From positions 62,001 through 126,000 of the forward strand of contig NZ_CP054022.1 of NCBI RefSeq assembly GCF_005862305.2: a stretch of 64,000 nt of DNA, written 5' to 3'. The position numbers and the translations under genes are program-made. The stretch comes from Rhizobium indicum (GTDB taxonomy: Bacteria; Pseudomonadota; Alphaproteobacteria; Rhizobiales; Rhizobiaceae). The notes beneath the pieces were generated by a model. It ran no database searches and had not been told where the DNA came from. It saw nothing but the letters and a program-made list of their open reading frames with translations. This document shows, in pieces, positions 36,504 through 45,184 of this stretch; the stretch's first letter is position 1; every line of letters starts with the position of its first letter.

Positions 36504-36523
36504 GCCGCGGAATGATCCGCGGC
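36504..36523. terminator. Bidirectional hairpin between alpha-mannosidase and TetR genes
   Basis: GCCGCGGA (36504-36511) pairs perfectly with TCCGCGGC (36516-36523), loop ATGA. It lies in the 69-bp gap between convergent genes, the place expected for a shared terminator. No T-run. Confidence 0.5.
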
Positions 36524-36535
36524 GCTCAACCAAGC

Positions 36536-37174
36536 TCAGCCCTCTAAACCAAGGCTAGCCAGCAGGCGGCTGACATAGGCTTCCAACCCGCCGACCATAT
36601 CGAAGCGGGTGGGATTGCGCAGCCAGAGCATCTGAAGGCCGTCCATCACCGCGATCAGCTCGGCTGCCATCGCCCGGCCATCGATCTTGCCGTCTATCGA
36701 GCCATCGGTGACGGCTTGCTCGAAGGCGGCGGCGATGTCGTTCTGCAGCTGGGTGGCGCGATCGAGAAACCATGCCTTGGCCGGGTGATCCTTCATGAGG
36801 CTCTCGGCATTCAGGATGGCGAAGGCCCTGATGACCTCGATCATTTCGGCGTTGCGGCGGAAGACCCCGACCATGCCCTTGAGCAGGCCGCGGAGGTCGG
36901 AACGGTAGGGCCCGACGAAGCTTTCGCTTTCGAGATCGCGCTTGTCCAGGATGGCAAGCAGGAGATCGACCTTGGTCGGAAAATGGTGCAGCAGGCCGGG
37001 CAGCGACAGGCCGACGTCGCGGGCCACATCGCCGATGGCGGCATTCTGGTAGCCATCTTCGGCAAAGCGCCGCATCGCAGCCGCCAGGATCTCCGCGCGG
37101 CGCGCTTCGCCCTTGCGAGATCTGCGTCGTCGCTTTTCGTCCTGTCCGGTCTTCGATTCGAATAAGTCTGCCAT
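36536..37174 (-). CDS. TetR-family transcriptional regulator
   Basis: This 212-residue protein has a basic N-terminus and then a TetR HTH (about 22-70, EARRAEILAAAMRRFAEDGYQ...IGDVARDVGLSLPGLLHHFPTKVDLL). The C-terminal ligand/dimer domain is helical (BetI-like). ATG at 37174 follows GGAAGAG; the frame is open to 37345 but those starts lack ribosome-binding sites. It is divergent from the GH3 gene, and a palindrome in the shared promoter is its likely operator. Confidence 0.9.
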   Translation of the reverse strand: MADLFESKTGQDEKRRRRSRKGEARRAEILAAAMRRFAEDGYQNAAIGDVARDVGLSLPGLLHHFPTKVDLLLAILDKRDLESESFVGPYRSDLRGLLKGMVGVFRRNAEMIEVIRAFAILNAESLMKDHPAKAWFLDRATQLQNDIAAAFEQAVTDGSIDGKIDGRAMAAELIAVMDGLQMLWLRNPTRFDMVGGLEAYVSRLLASLGLEG

Positions 37175-37246
37175 CGTCTCTTCCGCCTGCCTCTTTCTCC
37201 CGCCCTCCATCCATACATCACGGCTCGGCAGTTGACATCTTAAAAA

Positions 37247-37262
37247 TACCGAGTAATCGGTA
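37247..37262. promoter_or_regulatory. TACCGA-N4-TCGGTA palindrome, candidate TetR operator
   Basis: A perfect 6-bp inverted repeat lies 10 bp downstream of a TTGACA -35-like hexamer (37232-37237) in the TetR/GH3 divergent region. Binding would block the promoter of the GH3 gene and perhaps the TetR gene. Inference. Confidence 0.55.
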
Positions 37263-37375
37263 GGTTTAAGAACTGTCTGGCGCGTGGAGAAGTTGATGCC
37301 GCCGCCGGATGAATTGCCCGGGCATGCTCGGCCAGCACTTCGCAATGCCCGAATTCCATTGAAGGGGAGGTTTGC

Positions 37376-39838
37376 ATGATCGATTCCATTCTCGACAAGA
37401 TGACGCTCGAGGAGCAGGTCTCCCTGCTATCAGGCGCCGATTTCTGGACGACGGTTCCCGTCGAGCGTCTTGATGTGCCGAAGATCAAGGTGACGGACGG
37501 ACCGAATGGCGCCCGCGGCGCGGGTTCGCTGGTCGGCGGCGTCAAGGCGACCTGCTTTCCTGTCGCCATCGCGCTCGGCGCCACCTGGAATCCCGATCTC
37601 GTCGAGCGCATGGGTGTGGCGCTTGCCTGCCAGGCGAAGAGCAAGGGGGCCGCGGTGCTGCTCGCGCCCACGGTGAATATTCATCGTTCCGGGCTCAACG
37701 GGCGAAATTTCGAATGTTATTCCGAGGATCCGATGCTGACCGCGGAACTGGCCGTCGCCTATATCAAGGGCGTGCAGAGCCAGGGGATCGCCGCGACGAT
37801 CAAGCACTTCGCCGGCAACGAATCCGAGATCGAGCGGCAGACCATGTCTTCCGATATCGACGAGCGGACGCTGCGCGAAATCTACCTTCCCCCCTTCGAA
37901 CAGGCTGTCAGGCGCGCCGGCGTGATGGCCGTCATGTCCTCCTATAACCGCCTCAACGGCACCTATACGAGCGAGCATGAGTGGCTGCTGACCAAGGTGC
38001 TGCGCGAGGAATGGGGATTCGACGGGATCGTCATGTCCGACTGGTTTGGTTCGCATTCGACGGCCGAGACGATCAATGCCGGTCTTGATCTCGAAATGCC
38101 CGGCCCGGCGCGCGATCGCGGCGAGAAGCTGGTTGCGGCCGTGCGCGAGGGCAGGGTCGAAGCGGCAACGGTGCGGGCGGCGGCGCGGCGGATCCTGCTG
38201 CTGCTCGAGCGGGTCGGTGCCTTCGAGAAGAGGCCCGACCTCACCGAGCGGGCAGTCGACCTGCCGGAAGACCGGGCGCTGATCCGGCGTCTCGGCTCAG
38301 AGGGAGCAGTCCTTTTGAAGAACGACGGCATCCTGCCGCTTGCCAAGACGTCGCTCGACCGGATCGCCGTCATCGGACCCAACGCCGCGAGCGCGCGTGT
38401 GATGGGCGGCGGCAGCGCGCAGATCGCGGCGCATTACACGGTCAGCCCGCTCGAAGGGATTCGAGCCGCCCTTTCCAATGCCAACAGCGTCAGCCACGCC
38501 GTCGGCTGCCGCCACAACCGTCTGATCGAGGTGGCCAAGGGAAAGATCACCGTCGAATATTTCAAGGGGCGTGGTTGCCAGGGCACTCCGCTTCATGTCG
38601 AAACCGTCGACAAGGGTGAGTTCTTCTGGTTCGAGCTGCCGTCGGCCGAGCTCGACCCAACCGATTTCTCGGCACGGATGACGATGCAATTCGTGCCGGA
38701 GGAGAGCGGCGATCATGTCTTCGGCATGACCAATGCTGGACTGGCGCGGCTCTTCGTCGACGGCAGGCTCACGGTCGACGGCCATGATGGCTGGACACGC
38801 GGCGAGAATTATTTCGGCACCGCCAATGACGAACAGCGCGGCACGGTGGCACTCGATGCGGGCAAGGCCCATGCCGTCACCGTCGAGTATGATCCGCCGG
38901 CGGCATCAGGGGAGGGGATCAACCTCACGGCCATTCGGTTCGGCGTCGAAAAGCCCTTGGGCGAGGCCGATATGCAGGACGCCGTCGAGACGGCGCTGAA
39001 TGCCGATGTGGCGATTCTCTTCGTCGGCCGCGACGGCGAATGGGATACCGAAGGCTTGGACCTGCCCGACATGCGGCTTCCGGGTCGGCAGGAGGAACTG
39101 ATCGAGCGGGTCGCGGCGGTCAACACCAACACCGTCGTCGTGCTGCAGACCGGCGGCCCGGTGGAAATGCCCTGGCTCGGCAAGGTTCGCGCCGTGCTGC
39201 AGATCTGGTATCCCGGGCAGGCGCTGGGCAATGCCGTCGCCGATGTCCTGTTCGGCGATGTCGAGCCCGGTGGGCGCCTGCCGCAGACATTTCCGAAGGC
39301 GCTTGCCGACAACTCCGCGATAACAGGTGATCCAGCCGTCTATCCGGGTAAGGATGGGCATGTGCGCTATGCCGAAGGCGTGTTCGTCGGCTATCGTCAT
39401 CACGATACGCGCGCTGTCGAACCGCTCTTCCCCTTCGGTTTCGGCCTTGGCTATACACGCTTCAGCTGGGGCGAGGCGCGGCTCTCAGCAAGCGAAATGG
39501 GTGCCGAAGGCGTGACGATCAGCGTCGATCTGACCAATATCGGCGACCGGGCCGGATCGGAACTGGTCCAGCTCTATGTGCGCTCGCCAAAGTCCAAGGT
39601 GGAGCGGCCGGACAAGGAACTGCGGGCCTTCGCAAAGCTTTCGCTGCGATCCGGTGAGACGGGCACAGCCGAGCTGAAGATCCTGCCCCGCGATCTCGCT
39701 TATTTCGACGTCGAGTCCGGTGCCTTCCGCGCCGAACCGGGCGATTACCAGCTGATCGTGGCCGCCAATGCCGCGGATATCAGGTTCATCATCGAACTGC
39801 CGTCACCATTCGACTACGTGCTGCCACCTTCGTATTAA
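37376..39838 (+). CDS. GH3 beta-glucosidase with PA14 insert
   Basis: This 820-residue enzyme has an N-terminal TIM-barrel with LGATWNPDLVERMG, IKHFAGNESEIERQ and nucleophile Asp222 in DGIVMSDWFGSHS. An alpha/beta sandwich follows, interrupted by a PA14-type domain (about 395-535, HVFGMTNAGLARLFVDGRLTVD), and a C-terminal fibronectin-III-like domain (FSWGEARLS..., GSELVQLYV). This is the layout of beta-glucosidases/xylosidases of the KmBglI type. No signal peptide, so probably cytoplasmic. AGGGGAGG lies just before the ATG. Regulated by the divergent TetR protein, by context. Confidence 0.94.
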   Translation: MIDSILDKMTLEEQVSLLSGADFWTTVPVERLDVPKIKVTDGPNGARGAGSLVGGVKATCFPVAIALGATWNPDLVERMGVALACQAKSKGAAVLLAPTVNIHRSGLNGRNFECYSEDPMLTAELAVAYIKGVQSQGIAATIKHFAGNESEIERQTMSSDIDERTLREIYLPPFEQAVRRAGVMAVMSSYNRLNGTYTSEHEWLLTKVLREEWGFDGIVMSDWFGSHSTAETINAGLDLEMPGPARDRGEKLVAAVREGRVEAATVRAAARRILLLLERVGAFEKRPDLTERAVDLPEDRALIRRLGSEGAVLLKNDGILPLAKTSLDRIAVIGPNAASARVMGGGSAQIAAHYTVSPLEGIRAALSNANSVSHAVGCRHNRLIEVAKGKITVEYFKGRGCQGTPLHVETVDKGEFFWFELPSAELDPTDFSARMTMQFVPEESGDHVFGMTNAGLARLFVDGRLTVDGHDGWTRGENYFGTANDEQRGTVALDAGKAHAVTVEYDPPAASGEGINLTAIRFGVEKPLGEADMQDAVETALNADVAILFVGRDGEWDTEGLDLPDMRLPGRQEELIERVAAVNTNTVVVLQTGGPVEMPWLGKVRAVLQIWYPGQALGNAVADVLFGDVEPGGRLPQTFPKALADNSAITGDPAVYPGKDGHVRYAEGVFVGYRHHDTRAVEPLFPFGFGLGYTRFSWGEARLSASEMGAEGVTISVDLTNIGDRAGSELVQLYVRSPKSKVERPDKELRAFAKLSLRSGETGTAELKILPRDLAYFDVESGAFRAEPGDYQLIVAANAADIRFIIELPSPFDYVLPPSY

Positions 39839-39885
39839 ACGCAGGCTGGCGAGATCCATGTCGTATTCGAGTGAGCCCGGCCGAT

Positions 39886-39913
39886 AGCGCTTGGCGCGTC
39901 TGCGCCAAGCGCT
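39886..39913. terminator. 12-bp perfect stem-loop between GH3 and OmpA-like genes
   Basis: AGCGCTTGGCGC (39886-39897) pairs perfectly with GCGCCAAGCGCT (39902-39913), loop GTCT, between convergent genes. Likely bidirectional terminator or 3'-end hairpin; no T-tract. Confidence 0.6.
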
Positions 39914-39930
39914 GAGTGGTTCGAGCTGGA

Positions 39931-40467
39931 TCAAACCGCGTCGGGCTGAGTGCGCAGATTGGTGACGACGCGCCGGTTCTGCACCTTGCAGGAGCGCTCC
40001 GTGCAGTCGCGGACCTCGCGGTCGTTGCCGTAGCCCTTGGCCCACATGCGCCTGGCGTCCACGCCCTTCGAGGCGAGATAAGCCATCGCCGCATCGGCGC
40101 GCTTCTGCGACAGCGTCTCCATACTGGATGCGGAGCCGGAATCGTCGGCAAATCCCTGCAGCTTGAGCAGCCAGGATGGGTTCCTGTTGAGCCAGGCGGC
40201 TTGGTTATCCAGGGTTGCCATGGCGACGGAATCGAGTGTTGCGGAGTCCTGCTTGAAGTAGATCCGCCGGCCGACATTGAGGATGAAATCCTCTTCGCTG
40301 CCCATCGCGACGTTTTCGAAACCGGGCGCGGGATCGTTGGTCTGGCCGGTCATCGGCGCCGCAGCAGGTTCTTCCACGGAGGCGATATCGGTGGTGCTGC
40401 AGGCGGCGAGCGCCAAGAGCATGGCTGCGGCGGCAAGGCGCCTCATGTATCCGGTCGGAGCAGACAT
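39931..40467 (-). CDS. OmpA-domain outer-membrane lipoprotein
   Basis: This 178-residue protein has a lipoprotein signal (MLLALAACSTTD, lipobox LAAC). The C-terminal OmpA/Pal domain has NVGRRIYFKQDSATLD, LKLQGFADDSGSAS and LSQKRADAAMAYLASKGVDARRMWAKGYGND, the residues that hold meso-diaminopimelate of peptidoglycan. It should tether the outer membrane to the cell wall. It lies 14 bp after an L,D-transpeptidase gene on the same strand, which also acts on peptidoglycan. ATG at 40467 is preferred, with GGAA about 10 nt upstream; ATG at 40446 is possible. Confidence 0.9.
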   Translation of the reverse strand: MSAPTGYMRRLAAAAMLLALAACSTTDIASVEEPAAAPMTGQTNDPAPGFENVAMGSEEDFILNVGRRIYFKQDSATLDSVAMATLDNQAAWLNRNPSWLLKLQGFADDSGSASSMETLSQKRADAAMAYLASKGVDARRMWAKGYGNDREVRDCTERSCKVQNRRVVTNLRTQPDAV

Positions 40468-40481
40468 CAAGTTGATATTCC

Positions 40482-41156
40482 TTATTCGACCGGGGTTGCT
40501 TGGCTGACCTGCGCCGCACTTTCAGCCTGGTCGGCAATATGCGGCAGAACCTGCACCGCGGTGCCGATCGGGCAACGCTGGTAAAGATCGATGGCGTCTT
40601 CATTGAACATGCGGATACAGCCGCTGGAGGCATCCTTGCCGATGCTCCACGGCTCCAGCGTGCCGTGGAAGCGATAGCCGGTGTCGACGCCGTCGCGATG
40701 CAGGTACATGGCGCGGGGACCGAGCGGATTTTTCGGTGAGCCTCCCGCCACGAATTCGGGCAGTTCGGGATGGCGCTTGCGCATCTCCGGCGGCGGCGTC
40801 CAGCGCGGCCACAGCGATTTGCTGTCAATCGTGGCGCGGCCAAACCATTTGAAGCCCTCGCGGCCGACGCCGACGCCGTAGCGGATGGCCGTCTTGTTCT
40901 CCATGATCACGTAGAGGAAATGGTGCCTCGTATCGACGACAACGGTGCCGATCGGCTCGCTGCTGAAATATTTGACGACCTGGCGGTGCCACTTCTTGTC
41001 GATCTTGGCGAAGTTGGTTCTTCGGAACGTCACGCCATTGTCGACGATGGTGCCGTCGAAAAAGGAAGACGCCGCGGCAAATACCGGTTTCTGCACTGCA
41101 CCGGCGCCAAGTAACGCCAATCCACCAAGCACAATATTTCTGCGTGTCCACGGCAT
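40482..41156 (-). CDS. L,D-transpeptidase (YkuD/ErfK type)
   Basis: This 224-residue periplasmic enzyme has an N-terminal signal with twin arginines (PWTRRNIVLGGLALLGAGAV), possibly Tat-exported. The YkuD domain has His164 in YRFHGTLEPWSIG and catalytic Cys180 in DASSGCIRMFNED. Members form 3-3 peptidoglycan cross-links or attach lipoproteins to the wall. ATG at 41156 follows AAGGGGGAT. Probably co-transcribed with the OmpA-like lipoprotein gene. Confidence 0.93.
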   Translation of the reverse strand: MPWTRRNIVLGGLALLGAGAVQKPVFAAASSFFDGTIVDNGVTFRRTNFAKIDKKWHRQVVKYFSSEPIGTVVVDTRHHFLYVIMENKTAIRYGVGVGREGFKWFGRATIDSKSLWPRWTPPPEMRKRHPELPEFVAGGSPKNPLGPRAMYLHRDGVDTGYRFHGTLEPWSIGKDASSGCIRMFNEDAIDLYQRCPIGTAVQVLPHIADQAESAAQVSQATPVE

Positions 41157-41320
41157 CGGCAATATCCCCCTTAAAGCCAAGCAGCGAAACGTCAGTAAAT
41201 CAGATTTTTCATTTGCGACAACAGAAAAATCATCTCCTCCCTCAAGGCGGAGATCGGGTCACGGGCCTCCTGTGTCTGGTATTGCCCCATCGCTACTCTG
41301 GAATGCCTCGGCGCTTCGAA

Positions 41321-42226
41321 TTAGAGGGCCGGGGATTCATCTCCTCTGAAGACCTGCATGTACTCTTTGCGAGATGGCGCTTCCACAACCGCCTGCGAGC
41401 CGATGCTCCTCACACGCGGGAGTTCCGTTTCTTGTGCGCATGCCTCCACAAGATCACCAAGCATCCGTCGCGCCACGCCAGGGACCACATGATGGGGCAA
41501 ATGCCCGACACCTTCCAGCAATCTGACGATCGGCCCCGGATGCTTCCTGCAAAGCCAATCGATATGCCAGTTCGGTGAAATCACGCGGTCCGCCAGCCCG
41601 AAGAGAACGTGCAGGGGAAGATCGCCAGGCAGATCTGGAAGGTGCTCCATGTCTCGGTTGAAGGCGCGCAACTCGTCGGCCATCGTGCGGATGGTAATGG
41701 GATTGACCACGTGAGAGGCCGGCAGGTCCGAGAGATGAGAAGGTAGGGGATTGGGAAAAGAGGACGACCTCAGACCTCGATCGAGAAAGAATGCGGGCCA
41801 CCGGCCGATGACGTGCTGGCGGATCAACGACCCGACCACCGGAGCGACCGCTGACCTAAGCACAATCAACGGTTTCGGCGGCACCGGCCCGCAACATGGA
41901 GAGATGAGAAAAAGTCCCCTGACGAGGTCCGGTCTTCTTGCCGCAAGGTGTAGCGCGGCTGCGCTGCCGATCGAGTGCGCGACGATCGTCACCTCCGGCA
42001 GGTCAAGAGAGGCGAGAAGGCGTTCAAGCCAGAAGGACTGTCCCTCAGGTCCACGCTCAGCCGGTGCAAGCGGCGTGCTCAGTCCATAGCCGGGGCGGTC
42101 GGGTGCAATGATCCGGAAGTCGCTGTTGTCGAAGGGAAACGAAATTTCCTGCGCAAGACTGCCGCAGCCATGCAGGAGGAGGACTGGAATGCCATGTGGG
42201 TTGCCACCGTCAAGGATGTGAACATC
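41321..42226 (-). pseudogene. Alpha/beta hydrolase, 5'-truncated
   Basis: The reading frame encodes a hydrolase core: HILDGGNPHGIPVLLLHGCG (oxyanion region), IIAPDRPGYGLST, nucleophile elbow VAHSIGS, and late His in GVGHLPHHV. Homologous sequence begins at about 42226. Upstream of that the frame continues only as antisense of an AI-2E transporter remnant and hits a TAG at 42295-42293, with no ATG, GTG or TTG start. The only usable start (GTG, 41992) lies inside the gene just before the nucleophile and would omit essential strands. The gene has lost its 5' end and promoter. Confidence 0.75.
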
Positions 42227-42391
42227 CTGATCTTGGAGACCAAGCTTCCCGACTATGTTGTCCTCATTTCCACCATTGGCGGCATTTCTCTCCTAGGCAT
42301 CAATGGTTTCGTGATCGGGCCGCTGATAGCCGCTCTCTTCATCGCCGCTTGGGGGATATTCGTGGAGGAGGAGGGCACGTCGGATTCCTGA
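42227..42391 (+). pseudogene. AI-2E family transporter, C-terminal remnant
   Basis: About 54 codons match the extreme C-terminus of AI-2E (PerM/YdiK) family permeases: TKLPDYVVLISTIGGISLLG, then INGFVIGPLIAALFIAAWGIF. The rest of the roughly 350-residue protein is missing. The fragment joins directly to the truncated 5' end of the hydrolase on the other strand, so one event removed both 5' ends. Not functional. Confidence 0.72.
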
Positions 42392-42726
42392 CGAAGCGGC
42401 CGGTGCATTTAACGGTGGCTTCCGGAACTTTCGTCTCCCTGACTGGTTTGATAGATTCGAGCCATCATCATGTTCAATCGACGCCAACCGTAAGGTCGGA
42501 TTTCGGGGCCTATGTTACTATAGTGATCCGAGCAAGCAAGGTGCGGAAAGTGCGCCACGGACTGCCGGCAGAAGTCCAGGCCCCCTGGTCGGATCCTGAT
42601 AAGCCCCGTTGAAGATGGGTCGAGGAGTGACCAGGAGGAGCGGGCATAAACGGAGCCGCCTCCTTTCGGAACGACTCTCACCGCAACGTTTGACGTTCCG
42701 CTAACCGCACAACAGGAGGAAAGACC
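42392..42726. other. Non-coding stretch before the CBS-domain gene
   Basis: No supported ORF. GGAAC at 42424-42428 followed after 16 nt by GGTT loosely resembles the rhizobial EcfG/RpoE-type general-stress promoter, 280 bp upstream of the CBS gene. The segment just before the gene contains GGAACG and CGTTCC arms (near 42669-42701). Otherwise nothing recognised. Confidence 0.3.
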
Positions 42727-43152
42727 ATGAAAGTGTCAGAGATCATGTCGCGCGATGTAGAAATCGCCAACCCTAATCAGACGATAGCCGAAATCGCGAG
42801 ATGCATGGCCGACAGGCAGATCGGCTTCCTGCCGGTCGGCGACAACGACCGGCTCGTCGGAACGATCACCGACCGCGATCTCGTCGTGCGCGGGCTTGCC
42901 GACGGACTCGGGGGCGATGCAAAGGTGCGCGAAGTCATGTCGCGCGATGTCAAATATTGTTTCGAAGACGAAGATGTCGACGACGTGACCCGCAATATGG
43001 GGCAGGTCCAGGTCCGCCGCCTTCCCGTCGTCAATCGTGACAAACGCCTAACCGGCGTCATCTCGCTCGGCGATGCGTCCCTGGCGGACACCGCTGCAGC
43101 GGGAGCCGGGTTGAAAAAAGTGTCCCGTCCGGGCGGCGCTCATGCACATTAG
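42727..43152 (+). CDS. CBS-domain protein
   Basis: This 141-residue protein is made of two CBS motifs (a Bateman module): IMSRDVEIANPNQTIAEIARCMADRQIGFLPV...LVGTITDRDLVVRGLADG, then VMSRDVKYCFEDEDVDDVTRNMGQVQVRRLPVVNRDKRLTGVISLGD. Such stand-alone proteins bind adenine nucleotides and modulate partner proteins; many rhizobial copies are stress-induced. The ribosome-binding site AGGAGGAAAGACC is strong. It is not part of an evident operon. Confidence 0.92.
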   Translation: MKVSEIMSRDVEIANPNQTIAEIARCMADRQIGFLPVGDNDRLVGTITDRDLVVRGLADGLGGDAKVREVMSRDVKYCFEDEDVDDVTRNMGQVQVRRLPVVNRDKRLTGVISLGDASLADTAAAGAGLKKVSRPGGAHAH

Positions 43153-43202
43153 AACAGGGATGATGTTAGGCCTGAAGCAATCAGCGATCCTATCGCTTGA
43201 GA

Positions 43203-44210
43203 TCATTCATCGTTGAGGTGGCAAGCCGACAAGTGCCCCGGTGCAATTTCCTTTTTCACCGGCACTTCCACACGACAGCGGTCCATCGCAAACGGGCATC
43301 TCGGATGAAAGTGGCAGCCTTTCGGCGGGTTTATCGGGCTGGGCAGTTCGCCGGCGACGGGCTTGAACTGCCGCTTGCCGGGTTCGATGCGCGGCACTTC
43401 GGCCAAGAGCGCTTTCGTGTAAGGATGATTGGGCCGTCTGAAAACCTCCTCGACGGGCGCCTCTTCGACGATGCGGCCGAGATACATGATCGCAACACGG
43501 TCGGAAATATGTTCCACGACGCCGAGATCATGGCTGACGAGCAAATAGGTCAGGTCGAGCTTGTCACGAAGTTCCATGAACAGGTTGATGACCTGTGCCT
43601 GGATGGAAACGTCGAGCGCCGCGACGCTTTCGTCACAGACGAGGAATTTCGGCTGCACGGCGAGCGCGCGCGCAATATTGACGCGTTGCCGCTGGCCACC
43701 GGAAAACTGGTGCGGGTATCGCTTTTTCATGGCCGGGTCGAAACCGGCCAGCATCAAATATCTGTCGACATAGGCGTCGCGTTCCGTCGAGCGGGCAAGC
43801 CCATGCGTTCGAGGCGCCTCCCAGATAAGCTGCTCGACGGTCATGCGCGGATTGAGAGCCGCCATCGGGTTCTGGAAAATCATCTGGCTGGCGAGACCAA
43901 ACTGATGCTGCTCGCCTTTCGACATGGCGCTTCGATCCATCCCCTTCCAGAGAATGCGGCCCTGGCTTGGTGAGGTGATCCCTGCAATGGCGCGGCCGAG
44001 CGTCGACTTCCCGCAGCCGCTTTCACCGACAAGGCCGACAACCTCTCCGGGCCGAATGCTGAGGCTGACATTATCAAGCGCGTGAACGACAGGCGCCGGT
44101 TTGGCCAGTTTGAGCTTGAGCGCGATCTTGGCGGCGAGATCGGGTTTGGCTCCGAAGCGCTGCGACACGTTCCTCGCTTCGATTAGGGGCGCGGCGGTCG
44201 CCGTCATCAT
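43203..44210 (-). CDS. Peptide-type ABC importer ATPase (DppF/OppF-like), operon 1
   Basis: This 335-residue ATPase has Walker A (GESGCGKST), signature (FSGGQRQRVNIARAL), Walker B (FLVCDESVAALDVS), switch His (LVSHDLGVVEHI), and the C-terminal oligopeptide/dipeptide extension with a Cys cluster (GCHFHPRCPFAMDRC) seen in this subfamily. ATG at 44210 overlaps the DppD stop. It is the last gene of the seven-gene operon starting at 51397. Confidence 0.92.
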   Translation of the reverse strand: MMTATAAPLIEARNVSQRFGAKPDLAAKIALKLKLAKPAPVVHALDNVSLSIRPGEVVGLVGESGCGKSTLGRAIAGITSPSQGRILWKGMDRSAMSKGEQHQFGLASQMIFQNPMAALNPRMTVEQLIWEAPRTHGLARSTERDAYVDRYLMLAGFDPAMKKRYPHQFSGGQRQRVNIARALAVQPKFLVCDESVAALDVSIQAQVINLFMELRDKLDLTYLLVSHDLGVVEHISDRVAIMYLGRIVEEAPVEEVFRRPNHPYTKALLAEVPRIEPGKRQFKPVAGELPSPINPPKGCHFHPRCPFAMDRCRVEVPVKKEIAPGHLSACHLNDE

Positions 44211-45184
44211 GCTACCTCTTTCGTTACGGGATGAATGCAACGGAAGGAGCGATCGCCTTCCGGCATGAGCGCCGGCATGACCAGACAGCCGTCGGTTGCC
44301 CGATCGCAGCGCGTACGAAAACTGCATCCCTGTGGGAGCCGGTTAATCGCCGGCGTCATGCCGCGGATCTGGTGAAGGGGCTCTCCGCGTCTGTTTTGCG
44401 AAGGAACGGACGCGATCAGACCGGCGGTGTAGGGATGGTGAGGATCGGTCAGAACCTTGCCCACCGGTCCGGTCTCGACGAGGCGGCCGGCATACATGAC
44501 GGCGATCTCGTCGGCCAATCTTGAAACGATAGCCAGATCGTGGGTGATCCAGATCACCGCCGTATTTCCCTCTTCCGTGAGTTTCTGGAATTCGGAAATG
44601 ATCTGGCTCTGGATCGTCACATCAAGCGCCGTTGTCGGTTCATCGGCGATGATGAGGTCCGGCTTGTGAAGAAGCGCGATGGCAATTGCCACGCGCTGGC
44701 GCATTCCGCCGGAAAACTGATGCGGATAGGCGGCAAGCCTTTCTTCAGGGCTTGGTATGCCGACCAGCGCCAAAGCATCCCGCGCCCGCTGCCGGGCGGC
44801 ATCCTTCGAGACTCGCTCGTGTGCCTGGACGGCTTCCACCATCTGCGTTCCGACCGTCAGGACCGGATTGAGCGTCATCATCGGATCCTGGAATACCATG
44901 GCGATCCGCTTGCCGCGCAGCTGCCGCATCTCTTCGTCCGAATATTTCGCGATGTCGGCGCCGTCGAAGATGACCCTGCCGCCGACAACCCGGCCGGGTT
45001 TATCAAGGAGCCGCATGATCGAAAAGCCGGTCACCGACTTTCCGGATCCGGATTCTCCCACAAGACCAAGGACCTTGCCGCGCTCCACAGTGAACGACAC
45101 ATCATTGACGGCGCAAAGGCTGGGGCGTCCCCTGCCGCCGCCGAATTCGGTGACAAGATTGCTCACTTGCAGCAATGGGGTCAT
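44207..45184 (-). CDS. Peptide-type ABC importer ATPase (DppD/OppD-like), operon 1
   Basis: This 325-residue ATPase has Walker A (GESGSGKSV), signature (FSGGMRQRVAIAIAL), Walker B ([14 protein letters not shown]), switch His (WITHDLAIVSRL), and the C-terminal Cys-rich extension (GCSFRTRCDRATDGC). The true start is ATG at 45184, overlapping the permease stop. It pairs with the DppF-like ATPase downstream. Confidence 0.92.
   Translation of the reverse strand: MTPLLQVSNLVTEFGGGRGRPSLCAVNDVSFTVERGKVLGLVGESGSGKSVTGFSIMRLLDKPGRVVGGRVIFDGADIAKYSDEEMRQLRGKRIAMVFQDPMMTLNPVLTVGTQMVEAVQAHERVSKDAARQRARDALALVGIPSPEERLAAYPHQFSGGMRQRVAIAIALLHKPDLIIADEPTTALDVTIQSQIISEFQKLTEEGNTAVIWITHDLAIVSRLADEIAVMYAGRLVETGPVGKVLTDPHHPYTAGLIASVPSQNRRGEPLHQIRGMTPAINRLPQGCSFRTRCDRATDGCLVMPALMPEGDRSFRCIHPVTKEVA

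Noticed and set aside
41975..42226. Upstream part of the open frame leading into the AI-2E fragment
   Set aside because: It is antisense to the truncated hydrolase; only codons after about 42227 resemble the AI-2E family.
42409..42681. 90-codon minus-strand open frame before the CBS gene
   Set aside because: No recognisable features or ribosome-binding site, and composition like intergenic sequence.
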